Part shown: positions 31,393 to 41,751 of the stretch, one piece after another
How positions within the stretch are numbered: the stretch's first letter is position 1
Layout: each line of letters starts with the position of its first letter
DNA from: an uncultured Clostridia bacterium
GTDB lineage: Bacteria > Bacillota > Clostridia > Lachnospirales > Cellulosilyticaceae
Assembly: GCA_937981575.1 (NCBI GenBank)
Contig: CALJNR010000121.1
Coordinates: forward strand, 1-54,392
DNA length: 54,392 nucleotides
Reading direction: 5' to 3'
Program-made: the position numbers and the translations under genes
The notes under the pieces: generated by a model
Database searches by the model: none
What the model saw: the letters and a program-made list of their open reading frames with translations, nothing else
Told to the model about the DNA's origin: nothing

Positions 31393-32901
31393 ATGAATAA
31401 TGTTTTAGTTGAATTTAAAGATATATCCAAATCTTTTCCGGGAGTAAAAGCACTTCAAAATGTTCAATTTAACTTAAAGTCTGGAGAAGTACATGCACTT
31501 TTAGGAGAAAACGGAGCAGGCAAGTCTACACTTATGAAAATATTATCTGGCGTATATGTTAAAGATACAGGCAAAACTTATATTAAAGGAAAAGAAGTTG
31601 ATTATAAAACACCTAAAGAAGCTCAAGATTTAGGCATAGCCATCATTCACCAGGAGCTTAACCTTTGTAAACATTTGACCGTAGCAGAAAATATTTATTT
31701 AGCAAAAGAGGAAAGTACATTTGGATTTATATCGGAAAGAAAAATGAACAAAATGGCAAGTGAAATCTTAGCGTCTTTAAACCTTGACTTTAAGCCAGAT
31801 ACTTTAGTAGGAGAATTATCGGTATCAAAACAGCAGATGGTTGAAATTGCAAAAGCCCTTGCAACTAATGCGGAGATTATCATTATGGATGAGCCGACAT
31901 CTGCTCTTACAGATAAGGAAATAGAAGATTTATTCTCCATCATTTATAAGCTGAAGAAAGAAGGTAAAGGAATAGTTTATATCTCGCACAGGTTGGAAGA
32001 ACTTGCAAGCATTGTAGATCGGGTATCTGTCCTAAGAGATGGAGAATATATTACAACACTTGATTTTGCGAAGACAAATTTAGAAGAAATCATCGGTTAT
32101 ATGGTAGGAAGAGAAATAACCAATAAGTATCCGAGGGTAGAAACAAAGGTAGGAGAAAAGATCCTAGAGGTTAGACATTTATCAGCCGGAAAGGCTGTTA
32201 AGGATGTAAGTTTTGAATTATATAAGGGAGAGATTGTTGCTTTTGCAGGCCTTATGGGAGCTGGAAGAACAGAACTGGTAAGGGCAATATTTGGAGCAGA
32301 TAAAAAAAGTGCCGGGGCCATTTATTTAAAGAGCCAAGAGGTCAAGATCAAATCGCCAAGACAGGCAATAGATCATGGGGTGTTTTGCGTGCCGGAAGAC
32401 AGAAAAAAAGATGGGCTTTGTATCAACATGACAGTTCTTGAGAATTTAACGCTGCCTAATCTTGATAAGGCTTCCAAAGGAGATTTTATTATTACAAACA
32501 GGGAAAAGTCTTTTGCGGAGCAGATGGTCGGCAGCCTAAAAATCAAAACCCCAACTATTTCACAGGCAGTAAAAAACCTTAGCGGAGGGAATCAGCAGAA
32601 GATTGTTGTAGGCAAGTGGCTCTTAAGAGATGCAAATGTTATTATATTTGATGAGCCTACGAGAGGTATAGACGTTGCCGCTAAGGTAGAGATTTATAAC
32701 CTCATGAATGAACTTAAAAAACAGGGAATAGGCGTTATGTTTGTATCATCTGAATTACCCGAAGTGCTGGGAATGTCTGACAGAGTTTTAGTGATGTGTA
32801 ACGGCAGGATTACCGCAAACCTTATCACCAAAGAGACAAATCAAGAAGAAATTCTGCATTACGCCACACAATATGAAAGCAAGGAGGTAATAAACAGATG
32901 A
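31393..32901 (+). CDS. sugar ABC transporter, tandem ATP-binding protein (RbsA/MglA type)
   Basis: A 502-residue protein with two fused ATPase domains. The first (about 1-235) has GENGAGKST, LSVSKQQMVEIAKAL and IIMDEPTSAL. The second (about 250-500) has the usual altered P-loop GLMGAGRTE, LSGGNQQKI and FDEPTRGIDV. This two-domain form belongs to importers of ribose, galactose, xylose, autoinducer-2 or nucleosides. AAAGGAGG precedes the ATG. The stop overlaps the permease start by 4 bp. The substrate is undetermined. Confidence 0.95.
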   Translation: MNNVLVEFKDISKSFPGVKALQNVQFNLKSGEVHALLGENGAGKSTLMKILSGVYVKDTGKTYIKGKEVDYKTPKEAQDLGIAIIHQELNLCKHLTVAENIYLAKEESTFGFISERKMNKMASEILASLNLDFKPDTLVGELSVSKQQMVEIAKALATNAEIIIMDEPTSALTDKEIEDLFSIIYKLKKEGKGIVYISHRLEELASIVDRVSVLRDGEYITTLDFAKTNLEEIIGYMVGREITNKYPRVETKVGEKILEVRHLSAGKAVKDVSFELYKGEIVAFAGLMGAGRTELVRAIFGADKKSAGAIYLKSQEVKIKSPRQAIDHGVFCVPEDRKKDGLCINMTVLENLTLPNLDKASKGDFIITNREKSFAEQMVGSLKIKTPTISQAVKNLSGGNQQKIVVGKWLLRDANVIIFDEPTRGIDVAAKVEIYNLMNELKKQGIGVMFVSSELPEVLGMSDRVLVMCNGRITANLITKETNQEEILHYATQYESKEVINR

Positions 32902-33875
32902 GTATAGAAACAGCAAAGACGTTAAATAAACTGAATTTTAAACTTAATTTATCGAGAAAAACAAAGCAGTTTTTATCAACTTTCAGCGGGCTCGTAGTAT
33001 TGCTGGTTATTTTCTCAATGACTAATCCTAACTTTGGAACAACAAATAATTTCTTGAACGTTGCGGTACAAACAGCACCGATTGTTCTTATAGCCATAGG
33101 ACAGACCTATGTACTGATCACTGGAGGAATAGATCTTTCGATAGGCTCTAATATTGCCCTTTCAGGCGTCTTAGCAGCTATGCTGATGAAAGCTAATGTG
33201 CCAGTCCCTATCTGTATTTTGTCAGGACTTATTTCAGGATGTCTTGTAGGTGCTGTTAATGGTTCGCTGGTGGTCTATGGAAAACTGCCGCCGTTTATCG
33301 TGACGCTAGGAACAATGACTGCTGTAAGAGGAATCACGCTTACAATCACACAAGGTATACCTATAAGCGGACTTCCAGACAGCTTTAATCAAATCGGCAC
33401 AGGGTCGACATTCGGTATTCCGAATCCTATTTACATTATGCTGTTATGTGTTATCGTATTTGGAGTACTGCTTGCAAAAACTAAAACGGGACGTTATACA
33501 TACTCACTGGGAAGCAACTTTGATGCAGCAAGACTTTCTGGAGTCAATATACAAAAGTCACTGATTAAAGTTTATATGATCAGCGGGTTTGTAGCTGCTG
33601 TAGCAGGCCTCATTATGGCAGCAAGGATTATCTCAGCACCTCCGACAGCAGGCGATGGTTATGAACTTGATGCAGTAGCAGCTTCTGTAATCGGCGGAGC
33701 CAGCACAATGGGAGGCGAAGGAACGATTGCCGGTACTTTAGTTGGAGCATTTGTTATTGGCGTTTTGAGAAACGGACTTAATCTTACTGGGGTATCTCCA
33801 TTCATCCAAAAAATTGTAATAGGTGTTGTTATTATTGCAGCTGTATTTTTTGATCGTATTAAGAGAAAAGATTAG
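32898..33875 (+). CDS. sugar ABC transporter permease (RbsC type)
   Basis: A 325-residue permease with about eight to ten membrane segments and the family stretches LITGGIDLSIGSNIALSG, GKLPPFIVTLGTM and YSLGSNFDAARLSGVNI (the EAA-like coupling loop). It is coupled to the ATPase by an ATGA overlap and followed after 79 bp by the binding-protein gene. One permease gene is enough because these work as homodimers. Confidence 0.95.
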   Translation: MSIETAKTLNKLNFKLNLSRKTKQFLSTFSGLVVLLVIFSMTNPNFGTTNNFLNVAVQTAPIVLIAIGQTYVLITGGIDLSIGSNIALSGVLAAMLMKANVPVPICILSGLISGCLVGAVNGSLVVYGKLPPFIVTLGTMTAVRGITLTITQGIPISGLPDSFNQIGTGSTFGIPNPIYIMLLCVIVFGVLLAKTKTGRYTYSLGSNFDAARLSGVNIQKSLIKVYMISGFVAAVAGLIMAARIISAPPTAGDGYELDAVAASVIGGASTMGGEGTIAGTLVGAFVIGVLRNGLNLTGVSPFIQKIVIGVVIIAAVFFDRIKRKD

Positions 33876-33954
33876 GTAAATGAAGAAACATAAATATTAA
33901 ATTTAATAAATATCAAACAAAGCTTAAATATTAAAAATCATAGGGGGAATCACA

Positions 33955-34965
33955 ATGAAGAAAAGTAAAATGTTATTATCAGTATTATTATCAGCAGGGA
34001 TTATGGCACTGGCACTTACAGGATGCGGTTCAAACGGACAGTCAGCATCAGCACCGCAGGGAGCTGGCAGTGGACAAAAGGTTGAGGAAGCCGCAAAGCC
34101 TGAAGGCGGATCACTTAAAATAACACTGATAACAATGGATTCCATGGATGAGCACTGGCTGAAGGTAAAAAAGGGTGCAGAAGAAAAAGCAAAAGAGCTA
34201 GGGAACGTAACAGTAGTTTTCGACGCGCCGCAGACAAAAGTAGATGCAACAGTGCAGGCACAGTTAGTAGAAAATGCAATTACAAACAAATCTGATGCAA
34301 TCTTGCTTGCTGCTCTTGATAAAGAAGCCTTAAAACCAGCAGTGGAAAAAGCAAAAGCAAATGGCATACCTGTTATTTTTGTAGACTCAGGTGTTAATAC
34401 GGATCAATATGATGCCTTCTTCTCTACTAATAATGCAGCAGCCGCAGAACTTGCAGCAGATAAGCTGGCAGAACTTATTGGCAAAAAAGGCAAAGTTGCT
34501 ATCATCAATGCACAAGCAGGAGCAGGAACAACGATGACCCGTGAAAATGCTTTTGCAGATAAAATTAAAAGCGCTTACCCAGATATTGAAATTGTAGGTG
34601 TGCAATATTCAGATGGAGATAAACAAAAAGCACTTAACTTTGCAACAGACTTTATGACTCAGCATTCAGATCTTGTAGGTTTTTATGCATGTAATGAAGG
34701 GTCAACTGTTGGTGTTGGAAATGCTGTAGACCAAGCTGGAAAAGCAGACCAAATAAGTGTAGTTGGATTTGACTTCTCAGCAGATGTAAAAGGACTTATA
34801 GAAAAAGGCTCTATCAAAGCAACTATGGTACAAAATCCATATGAAATGGGCTATCAAGGTGTTCAGGCAGCATTTGATATTGCAAGCGGCAAGGCTTTAG
34901 ATCCAAAAGATATTGATACAGGTGTAACAGTAGCTACAAAGGATAATTTAGATACGATTAAATAA
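33955..34965 (+). CDS. sugar-binding lipoprotein (RbsB type)
   Basis: A 336-residue extracellular receptor of the importer. A lipoprotein signal with lipobox LTGC puts the anchored Cys at residue 24, followed by a Gly/Ser/Ala-rich linker and a periplasmic-binding-protein type I fold (ITLITMDSMDEHWLKVKKGAE, AILLAALDKEALKPAVEKA, VIFVDSGVN, GFYACNEGSTVGVGNAV). Strong GGGGG ribosome site. It is the third gene of the sugar operon. The ligand is not evident from motifs. Confidence 0.94.
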   Translation: MKKSKMLLSVLLSAGIMALALTGCGSNGQSASAPQGAGSGQKVEEAAKPEGGSLKITLITMDSMDEHWLKVKKGAEEKAKELGNVTVVFDAPQTKVDATVQAQLVENAITNKSDAILLAALDKEALKPAVEKAKANGIPVIFVDSGVNTDQYDAFFSTNNAAAAELAADKLAELIGKKGKVAIINAQAGAGTTMTRENAFADKIKSAYPDIEIVGVQYSDGDKQKALNFATDFMTQHSDLVGFYACNEGSTVGVGNAVDQAGKADQISVVGFDFSADVKGLIEKGSIKATMVQNPYEMGYQGVQAAFDIASGKALDPKDIDTGVTVATKDNLDTIK

Positions 34966-35317
34966 TAGAAGATAGCAGATAAAATTCTTTCTTAAAAATA
35001 TTTTAAGAGAGGATTTTGCTGTATCGTAATGTAAGGAAAGAATACGAAGGAGACAGATAGCCAGCCAAAATAATTAGGGTGAGTTAGAAAAGATACAATC
35101 AAAGTTTGGCAGATAAAAAAGCTAACTTTGATAATAAAATTGTAATAGGAGAAATTAAATCATTAAGGGATTAAGTTTTAAAAATAGATATAGAAATGAA
35201 TAGATTCAGCCTATTTAGATTCTCTCTTTAGTACTATCTATAGAGAGAATTTAAGTATATAATGATACATATTAAAGATTTACTCAAACAGCTAAATCGT
35301 CTTTATAGGGTGATCAC
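34966..35317 (+). other. 352-bp spacer with two hairpins
   Basis: It holds no gene. One hairpin (34981-35017, 17-bp stem with two G-T pairs) follows the lipoprotein stop and probably terminates or trims the importer transcript. A second (TTCTCTCT 35220-35227 with AGAGAGAA 35242-35249) lies nearer the next gene. Confidence 0.55.
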
Positions 35318-36808
35318 ATGAAAAAAACAAATAGAAAAATGATTCTTGCCTTTCTTTTTCTCATCATACTTGTTCTAAGCACTGCCTATTTTATTTTTCG
35401 AGTACCTAAGACCCCAATAGAATTATTGGAAACAAATCCTGCCATTAACAGCCAGACCGTTCCTATTAAGATGTATATCATTGGAGAAGAGATGGAAGAC
35501 TTTCCTCTTGTGCTGGAAGAACTGAATAAACTGCTTGTTCAGAAGATCAATATCACATTGGACGTTACTTTTATTCATCCGAGTAATGCCATTCGGGAAT
35601 ACCGTACATTATTTAAAGGGGGCAATGATTTTGACCTTATCAGTATGTCCTATCATAATGATTATAGAATGCTTGCAAGAAGCAGAACCTATATGGAAAT
35701 TACGGATGAAATGCTTAGAAAAACTGCCCCAAAAACTTTTGAAGAATTTTCAAAATCAGTGCTTAAAGAAACGCAAGTAGACGGGCATACTTATATGCTT
35801 CCAACAGCCGCGAAGCTATACGATCAAAAGGTTATCGTTATAAGAGGGGATTTGAGAAAAAAGCATAATATTTTAAAACCAAAGGATCTGAAGACCCTTG
35901 AAAGTTATCTTTATACGATAAGAAAACATGAAGAAAATATTATGCCCTATAGCGTTGGGGAATCAGGGTTTAGGCTTATGGAAGCTGTTTTTTTGCAGCC
36001 AAGAGAGTACGCACTAATAGATAATAATCTCATGGCGAGAAAAATTTCAGATCTAACCAGTCATATCATTAATCTAAGTCAGCTTAAGGAATTTAAAGAT
36101 TACCTCAGCCGCATTGCTAAATGGCGGGAGGATGGGATTATTCCTGAGGATACAGCGGCCCGCAAATACATATCAGCAGAGGCATTTGAAGAAGGAGAAT
36201 CTGCCATTTTTATAGGCAATCTCTATGAATGCAATAATCTTATCAATAAAGTAAGAAAGAAGGCGCCGGCATTTCAACCTGAGCTTATAGACCTTTCGCC
36301 AGAACGTAAGGTTAGTTATATGCCAGCTTCATCCGTTGGCATAGCAGTAAAAAACGGATCTAAGTATGCCGCTAAGTCTTTGATGTTTATTGAACTTTTA
36401 TATACAGACCGAGAGGTTTTTGACCTCCTTAACTTGGGAATAGAGGGCGTGCATTATAAAAAAATCGGGAATGTGAAATATATTGCCTTGGATGCCGGCA
36501 AAAGATACCCGCCTTACAATAACCTTTATTGGATGATGACAGATAAGTATATTAGAGAGCCATATCATGACGAGGAATACACGGCTGTTTTGGAGAACTG
36601 GAAGAAAAATACCCAAGAAGGGTATCACATTTATTCGCGAAGTGATTACGAAGATATTTTGCCAAAGGTATCTAATCAAGAAGATGCCTACAATCTATTA
36701 ATCAAATATATCTATCCCATATCTTTAGGTGCGTATAAAGATGTGGAAGGAATTTTAGAGTTATACAAAACAGAAATGAAAGAATTGGAGCTAAAAAGCA
36801 GCCCATAG
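35318..36808 (+). CDS. membrane-anchored extracellular solute-binding-like protein, 496 aa
   Basis: An N-terminal membrane segment (about 8-28) without a lipobox Cys is followed by an extracytoplasmic domain resembling family 1 solute-binding proteins (YGDFDLISMSYHN-like hinge region, THTYMLPT-like segment DGHTYMLPTAAKLYDQKVIVIRG). It lies 42 bp before the YesN-type regulator start. That position suggests a sugar receptor that signals to the YesM kinase rather than a transport receptor. The ribosome site is weak (GGGTGATC). Confidence 0.8.
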   Translation: MKKTNRKMILAFLFLIILVLSTAYFIFRVPKTPIELLETNPAINSQTVPIKMYIIGEEMEDFPLVLEELNKLLVQKINITLDVTFIHPSNAIREYRTLFKGGNDFDLISMSYHNDYRMLARSRTYMEITDEMLRKTAPKTFEEFSKSVLKETQVDGHTYMLPTAAKLYDQKVIVIRGDLRKKHNILKPKDLKTLESYLYTIRKHEENIMPYSVGESGFRLMEAVFLQPREYALIDNNLMARKISDLTSHIINLSQLKEFKDYLSRIAKWREDGIIPEDTAARKYISAEAFEEGESAIFIGNLYECNNLINKVRKKAPAFQPELIDLSPERKVSYMPASSVGIAVKNGSKYAAKSLMFIELLYTDREVFDLLNLGIEGVHYKKIGNVKYIALDAGKRYPPYNNLYWMMTDKYIREPYHDEEYTAVLENWKKNTQEGYHIYSRSDYEDILPKVSNQEDAYNLLIKYIYPISLGAYKDVEGILELYKTEMKELELKSSP

Positions 36809-36850
36809 AAACAATCATTCTAATAGAACTGCATAGTGCGGGGTGAAGCC

Positions 36851-38452
36851 ATGTTTAAGCTGTTAATTGTTGATGATGATTATATTACAAGAGAAGGGAT
36901 TATTAAGCATATTGATTTTAACGCCTTAGGTGTGGGCGAAATAGAGGAAGCTGATGATGGAATCAATGCCCTTGAAATATGCAAAAACTATCAGCCCCAC
37001 ATTATTTTGTCTGATATCAGAATGCCTAGGATGAATGGCATAGATTTTGTGCTGGAAGTAAGAAAAGTATTGCCTAAAGTAAGCATTTTGTTTATGAGCG
37101 CTTATACGGAAAAAGACTATTACAAATCTGCTATTCATCTTAAAGCTGTAAGCTTTGTCGAAAAGCCTATTGATCTTGAAGAACTTACTGAAGCCTTTCA
37201 AAGTGCAGTTAAAGAACTAAGAGCGTATATAGCTTATGATCAGGCCTTGAGCAAAATGGACAAGGTATTAGAAGAGAGCATTTCTTTTATGAATAATCAT
37301 TTTGTATTGATGCTGACAGAAGAGAACCATCAAAGAAGTGAAATTGAAGAAAAGAAAAGAGCCTTATCCCTGGATATGCCCTCGGAAGGACTGTTTTATA
37401 CAGTGATTATAAAGCTTGCAGCCCTAAAGAATGCATCCGGGTCTAACCGTCAACAGTATGAAGAAGAAGTTAACAGCTGTATAAGTGCAGCTGCTGCTCG
37501 GTTTAACCTAAAGACTATCTTTGCATTCAAAAGCCACGATGAGATTGTAATGCACGTTTTTGCAGCTAAGGATGAGGTGAGTACATTAAATGCAGATCTT
37601 CTAAGCAGACTCTGTGAAGTATGCTGCATGCAGCTTTTTTCAAAATACAAATTTGCTGCCTCTATTGGCAAGGGAGTTAGAAGGGTAGAGCAGGTTTGGG
37701 AATCATACCGCTCAGCAAACGCTTATCTTGAACGTGCGTTTTTTGAAATAGAACAGCCGATTATAGTTTATGAAAAGGAGGAACCTTCGTCGGTATATTG
37801 CGTAAATAAAGGACTTTTTGAAGCATTTTCAGCACTAATTGAACAAGGAAATGAAGAACGAGTTATTCACTATATTCAAAAGACAACTGATGAAGTTAAA
37901 AAACATAAAGATACCAAAATCAATGTGATTAAAGATATTTATTATCGGTTTTTATTTGTTCTTGGACAGTTTGCAGGAAACCTTCAGCCCCTCGGTGAGC
38001 ATTCTGATAAAGAAGATACCCTTTGGGAACACATTTCAAAAATCGAATTTCTGGGTGAACTCGAGGGCTATGTGATCAGCAAAATAAGAGGCTACTTCAA
38101 AGTTATTCAGGATCAGCAGGATAACAAGTTTTTTGCAGGCATCATTATGCAGTACATTCATGCTAACTACAGCAACCCATTTTTATCCATTAACGATATC
38201 AGTGAAAATACATCCCGCTCACAAGCTTATATATGTGCAGTCTTTAAAGAGGAGACTGGAAAAACGATTAATCAATACATTACAGAGTATAGAATAACTA
38301 AAGCCAAAGTTTTATTTAAAAATAGAGAGATGAAGGTGCTGGATATAGCGAAACAAGTAGGCTATAATGAGGCAGATTATTTTGCAAAAGTATTTAAAAA
38401 GCATACAGGCATTTCCCCTTCAAAATTCAGAGAAAAGTGTATGACGTCATGA
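36851..38452 (+). CDS. YesN-type response regulator with AraC DNA-binding domain
   Basis: A 533-residue protein with a receiver domain (1-120, likely phospho-acceptor Asp55 in ILSDIRMPRMNG, Lys in VEKPIDL), a middle region of the YesN type (about 150-400) and two AraC helix-turn-helix units (about 430-530: INDISENTSRSQAYICAVFKEETG and VLDIAKQVGYNEADYFAKVFKKHTGISPSKFR). The start ATG 36851 was chosen over 36836 because of GGGGTGA upstream and because the receiver begins MFKLLIVDDD. The kinase gene overlaps its stop. It probably controls the upstream sugar importer. Confidence 0.94.
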   Translation: MFKLLIVDDDYITREGIIKHIDFNALGVGEIEEADDGINALEICKNYQPHIILSDIRMPRMNGIDFVLEVRKVLPKVSILFMSAYTEKDYYKSAIHLKAVSFVEKPIDLEELTEAFQSAVKELRAYIAYDQALSKMDKVLEESISFMNNHFVLMLTEENHQRSEIEEKKRALSLDMPSEGLFYTVIIKLAALKNASGSNRQQYEEEVNSCISAAAARFNLKTIFAFKSHDEIVMHVFAAKDEVSTLNADLLSRLCEVCCMQLFSKYKFAASIGKGVRRVEQVWESYRSANAYLERAFFEIEQPIIVYEKEEPSSVYCVNKGLFEAFSALIEQGNEERVIHYIQKTTDEVKKHKDTKINVIKDIYYRFLFVLGQFAGNLQPLGEHSDKEDTLWEHISKIEFLGELEGYVISKIRGYFKVIQDQQDNKFFAGIIMQYIHANYSNPFLSINDISENTSRSQAYICAVFKEETGKTINQYITEYRITKAKVLFKNREMKVLDIAKQVGYNEADYFAKVFKKHTGISPSKFREKCMTS

Positions 38453-40239
38453 AAAAACACTTGCTGAAAATATTTTTGCAAGATATTAAGCTTAGGGATA
38501 AGCTTTTGCTTTCCTTTTTTATATGTATATTTCTGCCCCTTCTTATATTTAATGGCTTTAGCTTTAGAGTGATAAATGAAATTCTAGAAAAGCGTATTAT
38601 GTTTTCGGCTACCCAGGCCTTTGATCAGACTACCGACTACATGTTTTACAAAACAAGTAAAATTATTGGCGTATCAGACAGCATTGTTGTTAATGACTCG
38701 GTAAGAGAAATTTTGGAAAAAGATGTATATACCTATTCTTTAGTAGATCAATATGAAGATTTAAACAGTTTAAGAATGTATCTTAACTCACTCAAAGATG
38801 ATCATGATGTTTATAATATCTGTCTGTTTATTAGAGATGAAGTCGTACATTCCAGCAGCGATAATGATGTTGGTTCCATAAGTGACGCTATGAAAAGCAA
38901 GTGGTATGGGCAGCTTCCGGGGTCCAGCAGCCGCATACTGATGTGTCCGCCTTCTTATTATGAAAAAAGGCGCCCGGGGGACCCTGATATTTTGTCTTTA
39001 GCAAGAAAAATTACAAGCTCTGATGATTATATTAAGATTATAGGCTATCTGCGCATAGACTTTTTAGAACAGACGATCAATCAAATCTTACATAATGCCA
39101 ACAGTATAGACGGAAGCTTTACTTATATCAGAAACTCAGATGACAGGATAATTAGCACAACAGATCAGGAGCTTCTTAAAAAATATCACTTAAGCTTAGC
39201 GCATTTGGAAGCTTTGCAAAATGTAAAAGAGTGGACACTTAAGATAATTGCCGATGAAGATGTCTATGTCAGGACAACAGTTATTCCAAATACGGACTGG
39301 ACGATTATTACGATCATTCCGAGAGATGCTATTTTTGCAGATATCAAACGTCTCAACCATTTGATGCTGATCTTTATGATGATTCTTGGGACAATTGTTT
39401 ATGGGATGTCATTTTTTATTGCTATCAGCTTATCTAAAAGGCTCAAGCGGTTATCAGGCAAGATGAATAATATCTCTAACGAAAACCTTGTTCATTATAC
39501 AATGGATATGGACAGCAAAGATGAAATAGGGTATTTGGCAAGAAGCTACAACTTTATGATCGACAGGATCATAAGTCTCATTGAGCAGCAGTATGAATCA
39601 GGGAAAGAATTGAAAAATGCAGAGCTTAGGGTGCTTCAGGCGCAGATTAATCCCCACTTTTTATATAATACGCTGGATATGATCAACTGGATGTCTTATG
39701 AAAATAAGGGAAAAGAGATCCGCTATATTGTCAGGTTGCTCTCAGCCTTTTACAAACTGAGTTTAAGTAAGGGAAAAAGTATCATAACATTGAAAGAAGA
39801 ACTTGAACATGTTTCTTTGTACATGCAGATACAGAACGTAAGGTTCAAAGATAGCATAAGATTTGAAACGATATGTGATAAGGAGCTTATGAAATACAGT
39901 ATTCCTAAAATCACCCTTCAGCCTATAGTTGAAAATGCTATTTTACATGGAATAATGGCTAAAGCTGAAAAAAAGGGGCAGATAAAGATAACGTGCAGTA
40001 AGAAGGATAAAGATATCTATATTAGTGTAGAGGACGATGGCATTGGAATGAATGAAAGTGTCATAGAAAAAATAATGTTCCAGGATGACCAGCCTTTCAG
40101 CGAAAATGGATTTGGGCTTAAAAATATTCATAACAGGCTTATGCTGTATTATGGCGCAGATTATGGACTGACGATTACGAGTAAGGAAGGCATAGGAACA
40201 GTGATACAGGTTAAAATTTCTACAGAGCATATGAATTAA
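38449..40239 (+). CDS. YesM-type sensor histidine kinase
   Basis: A 596-residue kinase. TM1 lies near 20-40, followed by an extracytoplasmic dCache-like sensor (about 45-295), TM2 near 300-322, HAMP near 323-375, a His_kinase domain with the phospho-acceptor in LQAQINPHFLYNTLD, and an ATPase domain (VENAILHGI, DDGIGM, GFGLKNIHNRL). ATG 38449 overlaps the regulator stop (ATGA). A GTG at 38437 is a possible alternative. A solute-binding protein, regulator and kinase in a row is a frequent clostridial sugar-sensing set. Confidence 0.94.
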   Translation: MKKHLLKIFLQDIKLRDKLLLSFFICIFLPLLIFNGFSFRVINEILEKRIMFSATQAFDQTTDYMFYKTSKIIGVSDSIVVNDSVREILEKDVYTYSLVDQYEDLNSLRMYLNSLKDDHDVYNICLFIRDEVVHSSSDNDVGSISDAMKSKWYGQLPGSSSRILMCPPSYYEKRRPGDPDILSLARKITSSDDYIKIIGYLRIDFLEQTINQILHNANSIDGSFTYIRNSDDRIISTTDQELLKKYHLSLAHLEALQNVKEWTLKIIADEDVYVRTTVIPNTDWTIITIIPRDAIFADIKRLNHLMLIFMMILGTIVYGMSFFIAISLSKRLKRLSGKMNNISNENLVHYTMDMDSKDEIGYLARSYNFMIDRIISLIEQQYESGKELKNAELRVLQAQINPHFLYNTLDMINWMSYENKGKEIRYIVRLLSAFYKLSLSKGKSIITLKEELEHVSLYMQIQNVRFKDSIRFETICDKELMKYSIPKITLQPIVENAILHGIMAKAEKKGQIKITCSKKDKDIYISVEDDGIGMNESVIEKIMFQDDQPFSENGFGLKNIHNRLMLYYGADYGLTITSKEGIGTVIQVKISTEHMN

Positions 40240-40243
40240 GACA

Positions 40244-40287
40244 AAAACATCTTAAATGCCTCTAAAGGCCATTTAAGATGTTTTTTA
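40244..40287. terminator. bidirectional terminator
   Basis: AAAACATCTTAAATG pairs with CATTTAAGATGTTTT between convergent genes, with T or A tracts at both ends. Confidence 0.85.
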
Positions 40288-40294
40288 GCACTAT

Positions 40295-41689
40295 TTATTT
40301 AATGCAGCTCTCCAAAACAGCTGTTCCCTTTTGAATGTCATCAATGCTGCAGGCAGCAAAGCTAAGACGGATATATTTATCTTTTAAGTGATCCAGATGA
40401 GAGAAAAAGATAGATGACGGGGTAATAAGAACACCGTTTTTATAACAGGCTTCATATAACCTTTCAGCAGATAACCTTTGGGGCAGACGAAGCCAAAAAC
40501 ATAAGCCGCCGTCAGGTTTTTCAAACTGAATGCCATAAGCTTTAAGCGGCTCAAGTCTGTTTAGCATGTATTCGTATTTACCTCTATAGATTTCCTGCAT
40601 ATAGTGAATGTGCTCATGCCATTTCCCCTTTGAAAAGTAAAGCTCCAGGGCCCTTTGCATAAGACCGGAAGAAGAAATATCGGTCGTTTGCTTCATCTTT
40701 GTAAAATCATCTAAAAGCGGAGCGGGAGTAATCAAAAAGCCCATACGAAGTCCTGGCATAAGGAGCTTAGAAAAACTTTTAAGATAAATAACCCGATCCT
40801 CTAAATCAAGTGCTTTAAGGCTGGGAACAATTTCAGTGCCGTAGTTAAGTTCATACATCGAATCTTCTTCAAGGATATAAAAATTATATCTGCGGGCTAA
40901 ATCAAGTAGGCCGAGAAGCGTCTCGCGGCTGTAGCAGATGGTAGTAGGATTTTGATATTTGGTCATCACATAAATTATTTTAGGCTTACAGATCTTTACT
41001 TTTTTCTCAAGTTCAATCAGATTAATTCCCTCGTTGCTTAGGCTTACCGGCACAATGCGGCAGCCCCTTGATTTAAAAACTTCCAATGCGCCGTTATAAG
41101 TAGGGTTTTCTGTAACTACAGAATCCCCTGCATGAAGTAGACTTTTGGCAATGATATCAAGGCCCTGCTGAGCGCCGGATACAATCTGTATGTGTGAAGC
41201 AGAAGCATTTATATGATAGGTTTCATTTAAAAACTTACCCACTATTTCTCTTAAAGGCAGAAAGCCATTGCTTTCTTGATAACCAAAGGCAAACCCTTTA
41301 TCTCTGTCTATAACCTCCACTAAGTATTGTTTAAAGGTCTCAGTTGGGAAAATAGCAGGGTGGGGGGAGGCACTGGCAAAGTCAATGAAATGGCTGATTT
41401 TAGAAGAAGGACTCTGAGATAGTATTGGCGCTTTTGCTGCAGCCTGCTTAGAAACATAAAAACCACTGCCTTGCTTAGAAGTTACATAGCCGGATATCTC
41501 TAGCTGTTTATAAGCATTGATAACAGTTACATTATTGACCCCTAGGGTCTTTGCAAACGTTCTAATGGGAGGAAGCTTTTCTCCGAAAGGCAGGTCGCCT
41601 TTAAGAATAAGTTCTTTAAGATAGTGAAAAAGCTGCGCATAAAGCGGCTCTGCATTGTCAACATCAAATTGTAAGGGTTCGATAGTCAT
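40295..41689 (-). CDS. MocR/PdxR-family regulator (GntR winged helix + aminotransferase fold)
   Basis: A 464-residue regulator with an N-terminal winged helix (about 10-75: PLYAQLFHYLKELI, PPIRTFAKTLGVN, GSGFYV) and a fold-type I aminotransferase domain. The PLP-binding Lys is in SFSKLLMPGLRMGF. Family members sense PLP, and PdxR types control vitamin B6 synthesis or salvage. An ATTGTTACGATACAAT palindrome lies 63 bp upstream of its start. Near-identical sites precede an ECF S-component gene and a pyridoxal-kinase operon in this window. That makes a PdxR-like role likely, by inference. Confidence 0.9.
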   Translation of the reverse strand: MTIEPLQFDVDNAEPLYAQLFHYLKELILKGDLPFGEKLPPIRTFAKTLGVNNVTVINAYKQLEISGYVTSKQGSGFYVSKQAAAKAPILSQSPSSKISHFIDFASASPHPAIFPTETFKQYLVEVIDRDKGFAFGYQESNGFLPLREIVGKFLNETYHINASASHIQIVSGAQQGLDIIAKSLLHAGDSVVTENPTYNGALEVFKSRGCRIVPVSLSNEGINLIELEKKVKICKPKIIYVMTKYQNPTTICYSRETLLGLLDLARRYNFYILEEDSMYELNYGTEIVPSLKALDLEDRVIYLKSFSKLLMPGLRMGFLITPAPLLDDFTKMKQTTDISSSGLMQRALELYFSKGKWHEHIHYMQEIYRGKYEYMLNRLEPLKAYGIQFEKPDGGLCFWLRLPQRLSAERLYEACYKNGVLITPSSIFFSHLDHLKDKYIRLSFAACSIDDIQKGTAVLESCIK

Positions 41690-41751
41690 ACATCAATCTC
41701 CTTGGTATATATTTTAATGGATAAGTGTGTGAAGTATAGCAAAAATTTTTA

